Positions 18,848 through 27,300 of a stretch of DNA of 64,000 nucleotides are shown here, in pieces. This stretch comes from Gimesia chilikensis (lineage in GTDB: Bacteria > Planctomycetota > Planctomycetia > Planctomycetales > Planctomycetaceae), in the NCBI RefSeq assembly GCF_007744075.1, contig NZ_CP036266.1:2039655-2103654 (forward strand). Direction: 5' to 3'. The notes below the pieces were generated by a model. It worked only from the letters and a program-made list of their open reading frames with translations, made no database searches and was not told where the DNA came from. Positions within the stretch are counted from its first letter, which is position 1, and every line of letters starts with the position of its first letter. A program made the position numbers and the translations under genes.

Positions 18848-20224
18848 TCAATCGTCCAGCAGGGCCGGCATCAATGGCTTTCCTTGAGCCGTAGGTAGTT
18901 CAACTCCCAACAGGCGAGCCATTGTGGGGGCGACATCCAGACTCTGAATTTTGCCCAGGTTGATTCCGGGTTTAATGCCATAACCTGAGATCACCAGTGT
19001 AGCCAGCATGTCTGGCTGGTCCGGGAGGTACCCGTGTGTTCCGCCGGGTGTTTTCCGCGGAACGACAGTTTCATCGCCGGAATCACTATTTGTGAATGAG
19101 TAACCGGATTTTGCCGCCAGCCACAAATCGGGGGCGTGCGGGTCTTCAGCGGGAGTCGGCTGACCAAGTTTTGTGTACTCCTCTTTACCCAGCACAGCCT
19201 GGATCCCTTCCAGCTTAGCCAGTTTCTTGCGCAGTTTTTCGATTGTCTGTTCGCGATGATTGTCATCCAGAACATAGACCATACAGCCGCCACCCTGAGA
19301 CAGACAATAAGCCTGCTTTTTATCTTTAGTAATCAGGCCTTCCTGTTTGAGGAGCACATTCGGGCGGATGTCTTTCGAGATCGGGAAGAATCCGTGATCA
19401 CTGGCCACAACGAGTGTGGTTTTATCTGCGTGTGGGGAAAGTTTGATGGCTTCGACAATATCACGCAGGCGATCATCGGCGTAGCTCACGGACCAGTAGG
19501 CTTCGGTGCTGCGGGGGCCATGCTTGTGTTCCACGTGGTCGACTTCAACCAGGTGAATGACCAGCAGGTTGGGCGGATGTTTCTGGAACAGATGGCGAGC
19601 CATCCGGGTATAGAGCCAGTCGCGTTTGACACCTCCGCCGCTTTCACCAGTCCAGGCACCATGTTCGTCAACGGGGAGACCGTCCTGACGCAGTTCTTCC
19701 AGCCAGATCTGGGTGCCGTACTTAGGCCAGGCTTCTTTGCCAAACATGTCGGGTACGGTCCAGTCCAGTGTCCGGGCGTTGCGGGACGCTGGCCAGATGA
19801 TGCCGGCGGTGACCAGACCAGCCCGATGGGCTACGTCGTAGATGGTCGGAACTTTGACAATCTGATCTTTGTCGAACAATGGATCTGGAATGAAGGGGAC
19901 GGGAGTGGCACTTTTCCGATCGAGGTAATTGTTGCCGATGACACCGTGTTTCGCCGGTGTTGTTCCAGTGACCAGGGTCGTATGGTTGGGCCAGGTGACA
20001 GTGGGAAAGGAGCAGACCATACCCTGAGCACGAGCTCCATCTCGGGCGAGCTTGCGTAAAGTTGGCATGTCTGCTTTGGGATCGTCCAGATAGAAATTTG
20101 CCAGGCCATCCACACTCACCAGGACCACGCAGCGATCCGAATGTGGTTCTGCCGCGGCGCAGGTTTGTAGCAGATAAGACAGTATCGTGCCAGTCAGAAT
20201 GAAAGCGAAAAGCATCACGCGCAT
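18848..20224 (-). CDS. Type I phosphodiesterase / nucleotide pyrophosphatase family protein
   Basis: A 458-residue exported protein with signal peptide MRVMLFAFILTGTILSYLLQ. The alkaline-phosphatase-superfamily blocks are 'VVLVSVDGLANFY', 'FPTVTWPNHTTLVTG' (with the expected nucleophilic Thr), 'VIHLVEVDHVEHKHGP' and the metal-binding 'VVASDHGFFPI', followed by 'GTHGYLPDQPDM' near the end. The NPP family hydrolyses phosphodiester or pyrophosphate bonds with two zinc ions. Periplasmic or surface location is inferred. The start ATG lies at the edge of a 392-bp divergent gap shared with the PPC gene at 20617. Confidence 0.92.
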   Translation of the reverse strand: MRVMLFAFILTGTILSYLLQTCAAAEPHSDRCVVLVSVDGLANFYLDDPKADMPTLRKLARDGARAQGMVCSFPTVTWPNHTTLVTGTTPAKHGVIGNNYLDRKSATPVPFIPDPLFDKDQIVKVPTIYDVAHRAGLVTAGIIWPASRNARTLDWTVPDMFGKEAWPKYGTQIWLEELRQDGLPVDEHGAWTGESGGGVKRDWLYTRMARHLFQKHPPNLLVIHLVEVDHVEHKHGPRSTEAYWSVSYADDRLRDIVEAIKLSPHADKTTLVVASDHGFFPISKDIRPNVLLKQEGLITKDKKQAYCLSQGGGCMVYVLDDNHREQTIEKLRKKLAKLEGIQAVLGKEEYTKLGQPTPAEDPHAPDLWLAAKSGYSFTNSDSGDETVVPRKTPGGTHGYLPDQPDMLATLVISGYGIKPGINLGKIQSLDVAPTMARLLGVELPTAQGKPLMPALLDD

Positions 20225-20616
20225 GATGAGGACTCCAGTTCGAATAATGAAAATGCCCGGCTTTTCAGGATGGAAAGAAAACAGTCAGGCGGAGGCAGGT
20301 TTCTATTTATTGTGCTCTCCCCATCACAGCAATGCAACCGTGTTGGTGTTAAACGGAGTAGTGATCTAGATGGGGCTCTACATCACGTTGAGTCTGCCAT
20401 CTCAGATTGAACATTTGAAACGGCATTGTTCGATAATGACCCGCTTGAACTGGATCACCACCTTGACTAAGCATGGTACTGTCGCATAAACTGACGTTTA
20501 TGGAAAGTTTGTTCCAGAGATAGAAATACTCGCGCCAGTTAGGCTGAAACCAATTCTTTCATATCTCAGCGGCGGATATGTGAAGATGCTTCAGAAATCT
20601 AAGGGAAGAGCGTACC
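20225..20616. promoter_or_regulatory. Divergent regulatory gap with a palindrome
   Basis: 392 bp separating the phosphodiesterase gene (minus) and the second PPC cassette (plus). At 20485-20502, CATAAAC TGAC GTTTATG is a perfect 7-bp inverted repeat with a 4-bp spacer, about 115 bp upstream of the GTG at 20617, and could be an operator. No gene was recognised. Confidence 0.45.
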
Positions 20617-23175
20617 GTGAAACGACCGGGTCGAGTCAGTCTGTTTGCGCTCATATTCCTGATTCAGGTGCTGGTATCGTCTGTATTGACCGCGGCCACT
20701 CCACCCATTCTGGATTCCGTCTTTCCTTGCGGAGGGCAACAGGGGAGCAGCCTGGAACTCAAGGTCGCTGGCACCGGGCTGGATGAGGTAACCCGTCTGA
20801 TTTGCAGTCACTCTGAAATCGCTGCTGAGAAAATCGGTAAGGATCAGTTTCGAGTTTCGATCCCTGCCAGTGTTCCTGTTGGCACATATGATCTGCGAGT
20901 TCTCTGTCGCAACGGTTTGAGTTCCCCCCGGTCATTTATTGTGGGGAATCGGTCTGAAGTACTCGAAACGGAGCCGAATGAAAAGCTGAAATCAGCACAG
21001 GCTGTTTCACTGGATGTGTCGATCAATGGCTGTATCAGCCAAAAAGGGGATGTGGATGTTTATCGATTTCAGGCCAGCCAGGGGCAACGGGTCGTCCTTG
21101 AGTGTCTGGCGGAACGCATCGATTCGAGCCTGCGTCCCATTCTGGAAGTCTTTGATTCCCGGGGGCGGCGTCTGGCGGTCAATCGTGGGTTCTTTAACAA
21201 TGATCCTCTGATTTCGTTTCGAGTCCCTGCGGACGGCAGTTATGAAGTCAAAGTCTTCGATCTGATTTATTCCGGCAGTCCGAATCATTTTTATCGACTG
21301 GATATTGATACCGGGCCCCGCATGCTGTTTACCGTACCCGCAGTCGTGCAATATGGGGAGACCACTCAGGTATCAATCTATGGCTGGAACCTGAACCGGC
21401 TGAAAAACGGGCCCGAACAGCAACTCGCACAGGACGCAGCTGCAGAAGCAGCACGGCGGTCGCTTGAGCTGGGAGAGGACAGCAGCAATCGTCAGCCACT
21501 GTTAAATCAGAGTAGCACCACCGTGAGAAATGCTTTCGAGTGGCTGGATATGAAGATCAAAGCTCCTGCAGACAGCGATTCCATTCGTGTTCCTTTGCGC
21601 AGAGGGAGCGAGCAGACCGATCTGGAAAGTTTTGCGTTTCAGTTAGAAGAAGGTCACGCACCACTGTCAATCAGTCTGACTGATTTACCCGTTGTGTTGG
21701 AGCAGGAATCGCATCAGACATCGCAAACGGCTCAACAGATTGCCTATCCCACAGAAGTCAGCGGTCAGCTGATATCTGGTGACGAACAGGACTGGTATGC
21801 CTTTCAGGCCCGGCGGGGTGAGGTGCTCTGGTTCGAGGCCTGGGGACAACGGATCAATTCCCCTGTGGATCTTGATATTAGCCTGCTGGATGGAGCGGGG
21901 CAGAAGGTTCTGGCACGATTTACGGATCACATCAGCAACAGCGGGAGCAGGCAGTTTTCTCTGAGTCATCTCGACCCTGTTGGTAAATGGGTGGTGCCGG
22001 AAGATGGACGCTATCTGATTATGATCCGCAATCTACGCGGTGGTCTGGATGATGACCCGCGTCGTGTGTACCGGTTCAGCCTCAGACGACAGGAACCGGA
22101 GTTCCATCTGGCGGTCGTCCCACACCATCAAAAGCAGGCTTCTCTCAATATTGAGCGTGGAGGTCGCGCGTTACTGGATGTGTATGCCATCAGAAAACGA
22201 GGGATGGATGATTCCATTCGTATAAGTGCCGTGAATCTTCCGCAGGGAATTGAGTGTCCCGATGTCTGGCTGGGCCCCCATACAGAGCGGGCACTGCTGA
22301 CCGTCAGTGCTTCCGAGTCTGCACCTGCTTTTGTTGAAAATCTGCAGCTGAAAGTCAGTTCTGCACAGGGCGCGGGCGGGAGAATCAGCGGTGGAACTCT
22401 GGTCAGAACGGATTTACCGAACGCCACTAGTCGGCTGACAACAGGCATTCCCCTGGCTGTTACCGACACAGCGCCGGTAAAGATTACCGCCACCCCCCAG
22501 TTGACCCGTAAGCATGATTTGTTTGGTGAGCTGAAGCTGCGACATGCACCCGGCTCGGTACTGGATGTGGCGGTTCAGGTTGATCGGCGGGATCTGAGTG
22601 ATCAGGCGGAGGTGAAGCTGCAGGGAGTGGGGCTCCCGCAAATGATTCAAAATCAGAGTGCCGTGATTCCTGCGGGAGTGAATAAGGGTTATCTCAGTTT
22701 TTACCTGCCACCTTATTTTCCAGAAGGGCATCACACGCTGACGATTCAGGCAGAGACGGAGGTGACGAACCCCGAATCCAAAAAGAAGACGTCGGTCACG
22801 CTGTTCAGCAATCCTGTCAGTTTCGAGGTAAAACCGGCTGCGTTTGTGGTTGCCGTAGATACAGACTCTCCCAGGAAGATCCGCCGCGGTGAAACGATTC
22901 AGGTGAAATATTCGGCCCGGCGGATAAATGGTTTCATCAGTAAAATTCATACCGAAGTGGAAGCCCCTGCGGTCAAGGTAGACGGGCTGCGCGTGCGGGG
23001 AGTGACGTTCGTCGGACAGACAGAAGAGGGGACCCTGCAGATCATTGCCAATGAGGATGCCCCTTTAGGAAAACAGCCTTTCATACGTCTGTCTGCGGTC
23101 GGTGTTGTGGAAGATCAAGCAGTCTATCATGGAAGCTGTTTCCTGAATCTGGAAATCACCAATTCAACTGAGTAA
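20617..23175 (+). CDS. Secreted PPC-domain protein
   Basis: An 852-residue exported protein and the full-length paralogue of the truncated protein at 1-1893. The start is GTG 20617 with AAGGGAAGAG upstream. A signal peptide is followed by an IPT/TIG-like domain ('ILDSVFPCGGQQGSSLELKV'), a PPC domain ('GDVDVYRFQASQGQRVVLEC', about 140-240), and a second PPC domain ('DEQDWYAFQARRGEVLWFEA', about 385-485). The rest is beta-sandwich-like. No catalytic signature is visible. The next gene starts 17 bp downstream, so this is the first gene of a three-gene operon with the Big_2/cytochrome and DUF1501 proteins. Binding or scaffold function at the cell surface is inferred. Confidence 0.88.
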   Translation: MKRPGRVSLFALIFLIQVLVSSVLTAATPPILDSVFPCGGQQGSSLELKVAGTGLDEVTRLICSHSEIAAEKIGKDQFRVSIPASVPVGTYDLRVLCRNGLSSPRSFIVGNRSEVLETEPNEKLKSAQAVSLDVSINGCISQKGDVDVYRFQASQGQRVVLECLAERIDSSLRPILEVFDSRGRRLAVNRGFFNNDPLISFRVPADGSYEVKVFDLIYSGSPNHFYRLDIDTGPRMLFTVPAVVQYGETTQVSIYGWNLNRLKNGPEQQLAQDAAAEAARRSLELGEDSSNRQPLLNQSSTTVRNAFEWLDMKIKAPADSDSIRVPLRRGSEQTDLESFAFQLEEGHAPLSISLTDLPVVLEQESHQTSQTAQQIAYPTEVSGQLISGDEQDWYAFQARRGEVLWFEAWGQRINSPVDLDISLLDGAGQKVLARFTDHISNSGSRQFSLSHLDPVGKWVVPEDGRYLIMIRNLRGGLDDDPRRVYRFSLRRQEPEFHLAVVPHHQKQASLNIERGGRALLDVYAIRKRGMDDSIRISAVNLPQGIECPDVWLGPHTERALLTVSASESAPAFVENLQLKVSSAQGAGGRISGGTLVRTDLPNATSRLTTGIPLAVTDTAPVKITATPQLTRKHDLFGELKLRHAPGSVLDVAVQVDRRDLSDQAEVKLQGVGLPQMIQNQSAVIPAGVNKGYLSFYLPPYFPEGHHTLTIQAETEVTNPESKKKTSVTLFSNPVSFEVKPAAFVVAVDTDSPRKIRRGETIQVKYSARRINGFISKIHTEVEAPAVKVDGLRVRGVTFVGQTEEGTLQIIANEDAPLGKQPFIRLSAVGVVEDQAVYHGSCFLNLEITNSTE

Positions 23176-23192
23176 GAGCGAAGTGAGATTTC

Positions 23193-25472
23193 ATGTTCCG
23201 TCTCCTATATGAGCAGAATTCAATAACACGAAATTATCAGCTGATCTGGATGATCGTCTGCCTGTTGGTTTCAGGACAGGGGATGCTGGACGCTGCTGAT
23301 AAGACGCCAGCTCTGGCTGCGGATTCAGCGAAACGGAAGGTGTATTTCACTACGGATGTGGTACCTCTGTTGACCAGGTTGAACTGCAATAGTGGGGGCT
23401 GTCACGGAAAATCGACGGGGCAGAATGGGTTTAAAATCTCCCTGCTCGGTTTTGATCCTGCCATGGATTATTCTGCGATCGCGAGGGAATCACGGGGGAG
23501 ACGAATCTTTCCCGGTGATCCCGATCGAAGTCTGCTGCTGCTCAAGGCAACAGGTCTGGTGCCCCATGGTGGAGGGCGGTTACTGGAAGCAGATTCCGCG
23601 GACTATGCGTTGTTATATGACTGGATCGAACAGGGAACTGCTGGCCCACATCCTGATGATCCTGAAATTAACAAAATTGAACTGTCGCCCGGTAACCGTG
23701 TATTTCAGCAGCGCTCCAGCCTGAAGCTGCAGGTGACAGCTCACTTTTCAGATGGGACTCAGCGAGACGTCACGCATCAGTCCATTTACGAATCAAACTA
23801 TCCGGAAATTGGTAAGGTTGATCAGGAAGGCCTGATTACCACGCAATCGCGTGGCGGAGTCTTTGCCGTGATGGCCCGCTTTGGAGAGAAGATTACTGTT
23901 TTCCAGGGAGTGGTTCCGTATCATTCTAAAGGTCAGCAAAAACTCACAGGGTATCCTTCGGAAGAGCAACTCTCGAAGATCGATCAGCGCCTGGTAGCCC
24001 AATGGAAAAAACTGGGTATTCAGCCCTCGAAACCAGTGGATGATGCGACCTTCATCCGCCGGGTCACTCTGGATATTTGTGGTACCTTGCCTACGGTTGA
24101 CGAAGTCAGGCTGTATCTGGCGGATTCCCGACCTGACAAACGGGAGCGATTGATCGATCGACTGTTGGAGCGTCCCGAGTATGCCAGTTACTTCGCTTTA
24201 AAATGGGCTGATATTTTACAGAACCGGGGGAGCGGCTACGGCACTCGCAATCAACGGGCGGGGACGATGCTGTTCTCTGCCTGGATTCGTGATTCCATCG
24301 CAGCCAACAAGCCCTATGATCGCTTTGTGACTGAGCTACTGACTGCCACTGGCAGGCAGGCTCAGAATCCGCCTGCGATCTGGTACCGTTCGGTCCGTTC
24401 GACGCCTGATTACGTTGAGTCGGTGGCACAGGCGTTTTTAGGTGTCAGGGTTCAATGTGCCCAGTGTCATCATCATCCCGCAGAACGCTGGAGCGAGGAC
24501 GATTACTATTCTTTCGCCGCCATCTTCAGTCGCGTGGGACGCAAGGGGGGCTTTGCTGATGCCGAGGTGCCGACCAATGAAGTGATTTATCTCAAAGATG
24601 AAGGCGAAGTGCATAACCCACGGAGCGGGAAACTGATGCAGCCCCGTCCGCTGGGAGGTCCCGATTTTAAGGTGTCACGTTTTGACGATCCCCGCCGGAA
24701 ACTGGCAAAATGGATGACCAGTCCGGAGAATCCCTTTTTCGCCAGGACGATGGTGAATCGGATGTGGGGACATTTTTTCGGTCGGGGAATTATTCACCCG
24801 ATCGATGATGCCCGCAGTACGAATCCGCCAACGAATTCGGTTCTACTCGATGAACTGGCCTATGATTTTGCTGCGAATGGGTATGATGTGAAGCAGCTGA
24901 TTCGAGAGATTACGAATTCCTATGCATATCGGCTCAGTGCGAATCCGAATAAGACCAATGCCGAAGACAGTCAGTGTTTTGCCCGGTATTACCCCAAGCG
25001 ACTTTCTGCGGAAGTACTGCTGGATGGGATCAGTCAGGTTCTAGATGTTCCCACTGTTTTTCCCGGGGGGCCAGGGGTATTCCCTGAAGGAATGCGGGCG
25101 GTAAATCTACCCGACGAAAATGTGCGTTTCAATTTCCTGGATGTCTTTGGGCGACCTGCCCGCACATCGGCCTGTGAGTGTGAGCGGACCGTGGATCCCG
25201 CATTGTCGCAGGCGCTCGAACTGGTGAATTCGAAGGAGATCCAGCGAAAACTGACCGATAAAAATGGTTACATCGAACTGCTGGCATCCAATCAGAAAAC
25301 GCATTCAGATAATGTTCGTGAGATCTTTGTACGGACCTTATCGCGGCCCCCGAGAACATCCGAAGTCGAAACGGCTGTGAAATATCTCAATAGCGAAAAG
25401 AACCGACATGAGGCGTATCGTTCACTGGTCTGGGCGCTCCTGGCCACGAATGAGTTTATGATGAATCATTGA
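23193..25472 (+). CDS. Cytochrome / Big / DUF1549-DUF1553 protein
   Basis: A 759-residue protein, paralogue of 1913-4423 but lacking its N-terminal Big_2 domain. The signal anchor (IWMIVCLLVSGQGMLDAA) lies unusually far in, at about residues 18-35. The cytochrome-like segment has 'VVPLLTRLNCNSGGCHGKST', a CX4CH arrangement as in the paralogue. A Big-like domain follows ('NKIELSPGNRVFQQRSSLKL'), then DUF1549 ('FIRRVTLDICGTLPTVDEV', CAQCHHHP) and DUF1553 ('FFARTMVNRMWGHFFGRG'). It is the middle gene of the operon 20617-26855. Extracytoplasmic, function unknown. Confidence 0.9.
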   Translation: MFRLLYEQNSITRNYQLIWMIVCLLVSGQGMLDAADKTPALAADSAKRKVYFTTDVVPLLTRLNCNSGGCHGKSTGQNGFKISLLGFDPAMDYSAIARESRGRRIFPGDPDRSLLLLKATGLVPHGGGRLLEADSADYALLYDWIEQGTAGPHPDDPEINKIELSPGNRVFQQRSSLKLQVTAHFSDGTQRDVTHQSIYESNYPEIGKVDQEGLITTQSRGGVFAVMARFGEKITVFQGVVPYHSKGQQKLTGYPSEEQLSKIDQRLVAQWKKLGIQPSKPVDDATFIRRVTLDICGTLPTVDEVRLYLADSRPDKRERLIDRLLERPEYASYFALKWADILQNRGSGYGTRNQRAGTMLFSAWIRDSIAANKPYDRFVTELLTATGRQAQNPPAIWYRSVRSTPDYVESVAQAFLGVRVQCAQCHHHPAERWSEDDYYSFAAIFSRVGRKGGFADAEVPTNEVIYLKDEGEVHNPRSGKLMQPRPLGGPDFKVSRFDDPRRKLAKWMTSPENPFFARTMVNRMWGHFFGRGIIHPIDDARSTNPPTNSVLLDELAYDFAANGYDVKQLIREITNSYAYRLSANPNKTNAEDSQCFARYYPKRLSAEVLLDGISQVLDVPTVFPGGPGVFPEGMRAVNLPDENVRFNFLDVFGRPARTSACECERTVDPALSQALELVNSKEIQRKLTDKNGYIELLASNQKTHSDNVREIFVRTLSRPPRTSEVETAVKYLNSEKNRHEAYRSLVWALLATNEFMMNH

Positions 25473-25526
25473 CAGATAGTTGTTCCAGGCAGAATCTGAC
25501 TTGGACAGTTCTGGGAGACGCGTTTG

Positions 25527-26855
25527 ATGTTATCCTTGTCAGGAAATCAATATTCCAATTGTGACGGCGTGAGTCGTCGTAATTTCCTGCAGTTGGGCGC
25601 ACCCCTGTTAGGTCTGGGACTGGCTGACCTGTTTCAGGTCCGTGCTACTGCAGCAGAAACGGTGCGGCCGAAATCCAATAAATCGTTGATCGTCTTCTGG
25701 ACTCATGGGGGCATGAGCCAACAGGATACGTACGATATGAAACCGTATGCTCCGGCTGAATATCGTGGGATGTATCGACCCGTTTCCACGTCCGTACCGG
25801 ATATTCATGTGACGGAACGTTTTCCCCTGCAGGCGAAGGTGATGCATCACATTTCGCAGGTCAGATCGGTGCATCATGAAAACGGAATCCATGCGCCCTC
25901 TGCGCACTGGATGCAGACCGGTTACTTCGGTCCCACGCTGGCCCGAAATGCGCCTCAGAAACCGTCTTTTGGTTCTGTGATCGCGCGAACCATCGGTGCT
26001 CATTCCGAGCACATGCCTCCCTATGTTACTATCCCCAAATCGGAAGCCTTTGGCTATCAGGGGGCCGTGTACCTGGGGAAATCGTATAACCCGTTTGAAG
26101 TGGGGACGGATCCAAATTCCAAAAACTTCAAAATTCCCAACCTGGCTCTGCCCGACGGTCTGACTTTAAAAAGTGTCGAATCACGGCGGGAACTCTTGAA
26201 GCAGTTTGACACTCTGAATCGCGAGGTTGATCAATCGGGAGTCATAGAGGGGTTGGATACCTTTAAACAGCAGGCTCTGGAAATGGTAACGGGCGAACGG
26301 GTTCGTAAAGCCTTTGATTTGAGCAGCGAAGACAACCGGTTGCGAGATCAATATGGTCGGCATCAATATGGTCAAAGCGCATTACTGGCAAGAAGGCTTG
26401 TCGAGGCAGGCAGCAGTTGCGTGACCATCAATACCGGCTACTGGGATCATCACAACGACATCGAAAAAGGGCTGGAGACACATCTTCCGCCCCTGGACCA
26501 GGCAATGGCAACCCTGATCGAAGATCTGGAACACCGGGGCATGCTGGATGATGTGATGATTTTCTGTGCGGGTGAGTTTGGCCGGACGCCTATTATCAAT
26601 GGCCACGCAGGGCGGGATCACTGGTCAAACTGTTTCACCGTGATGTTCGCTGGCGGCGGCATCAAAGGGGGACGCGTGGTGGGTGCCAGTGAAAAATTTG
26701 GTGGTGCCGTGGTCGAACGCAAAACGACTCCCCTGGATCTGCTGGCAACAATTTATCAGAAGATGGGGATCTCTCTGGAAACTCACTTCGATGATGCCTC
26801 AGGCCGACCGACAAGCATTGTCGGGACAGGAAAGCCGGTTCACGAACTTTTCTAA
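25527..26855 (+). CDS. DUF1501 domain protein
   Basis: A 442-residue protein with leader 'VSRRNFLQLGAPLLGLGLAD' (Tat-like). ATG 25527 is preferred over the preceding in-frame TTG at 25524; GGGAGA lies upstream. DUF1501 blocks are 'SLIVFWTHGGMSQQDTYDMK', 'FCAGEFGRTPIINGHAGRD' and 'VMFAGGGIKGGRVVG'. It is the third gene of the operon, 54 bp after the cytochrome gene, and is most like the DUF1501 protein at 4670 ('GLGMTDLL' against 'GLGLADLF'), supporting duplication of the whole cassette. Confidence 0.9.
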   Translation: MLSLSGNQYSNCDGVSRRNFLQLGAPLLGLGLADLFQVRATAAETVRPKSNKSLIVFWTHGGMSQQDTYDMKPYAPAEYRGMYRPVSTSVPDIHVTERFPLQAKVMHHISQVRSVHHENGIHAPSAHWMQTGYFGPTLARNAPQKPSFGSVIARTIGAHSEHMPPYVTIPKSEAFGYQGAVYLGKSYNPFEVGTDPNSKNFKIPNLALPDGLTLKSVESRRELLKQFDTLNREVDQSGVIEGLDTFKQQALEMVTGERVRKAFDLSSEDNRLRDQYGRHQYGQSALLARRLVEAGSSCVTINTGYWDHHNDIEKGLETHLPPLDQAMATLIEDLEHRGMLDDVMIFCAGEFGRTPIINGHAGRDHWSNCFTVMFAGGGIKGGRVVGASEKFGGAVVERKTTPLDLLATIYQKMGISLETHFDDASGRPTSIVGTGKPVHELF

Positions 26856-27300
26856 GTAGATGAGACTCAGAAAGTCTGTCTGTCCCTGCTTCACACAAGC
26901 TTCATAAGCACACCAGTCTGTCCATCATTTTGAAAAAAGCTTTTCAAATTTCATCTGGACACAGGGGAGGGGTACCTGTTTAAATCGAATTGTTCTGAGC
27001 CTGGATTGGTTCCAGGTTAAAAGCATTTCTAAAAATCGGACATTGCTGTTTGTTCTGGGCCGAAACAGCTTCCGCGCCAAGAGATTCGCGGGAACCTATA
27101 GAGCATGTGGCCGACTGATTCCCTTCAGGTCTGCTGCTCACGCCCGACGATAAGCAGTGTTACGATGAGTTTTGCACGTTTCAGTTTCATCTGAATCCTG
27201 AAGCCGTGCCAACATCATTGTTTTCTCATGCGGGCCTGCTGCATGAGAAGCACTGTCCTGGCACAGACTGAAAGGGCTCTGTATTCACAGAGCAGATGAA
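26856..27300. promoter_or_regulatory. Upstream region of multimodular glycanase with two hairpins
   Basis: 445 bp with no gene. Two perfect inverted repeats lie close to the start codon: TCTCATGC/GCATGAGA (27224-27248, 9-nt loop) and GCTCTGT/ACAGAGC (27276-27293, 4-nt loop). The second ends seven bases before the ATG and would cover the ribosome-binding site, suggesting translational control. No canonical Shine-Dalgarno site is visible. Confidence 0.4.

Noticed and set aside
19136..20059. Plus-strand open frame of 307 codons
   Set aside because: It is antisense to the phosphodiesterase gene, whose catalytic motifs are all present.
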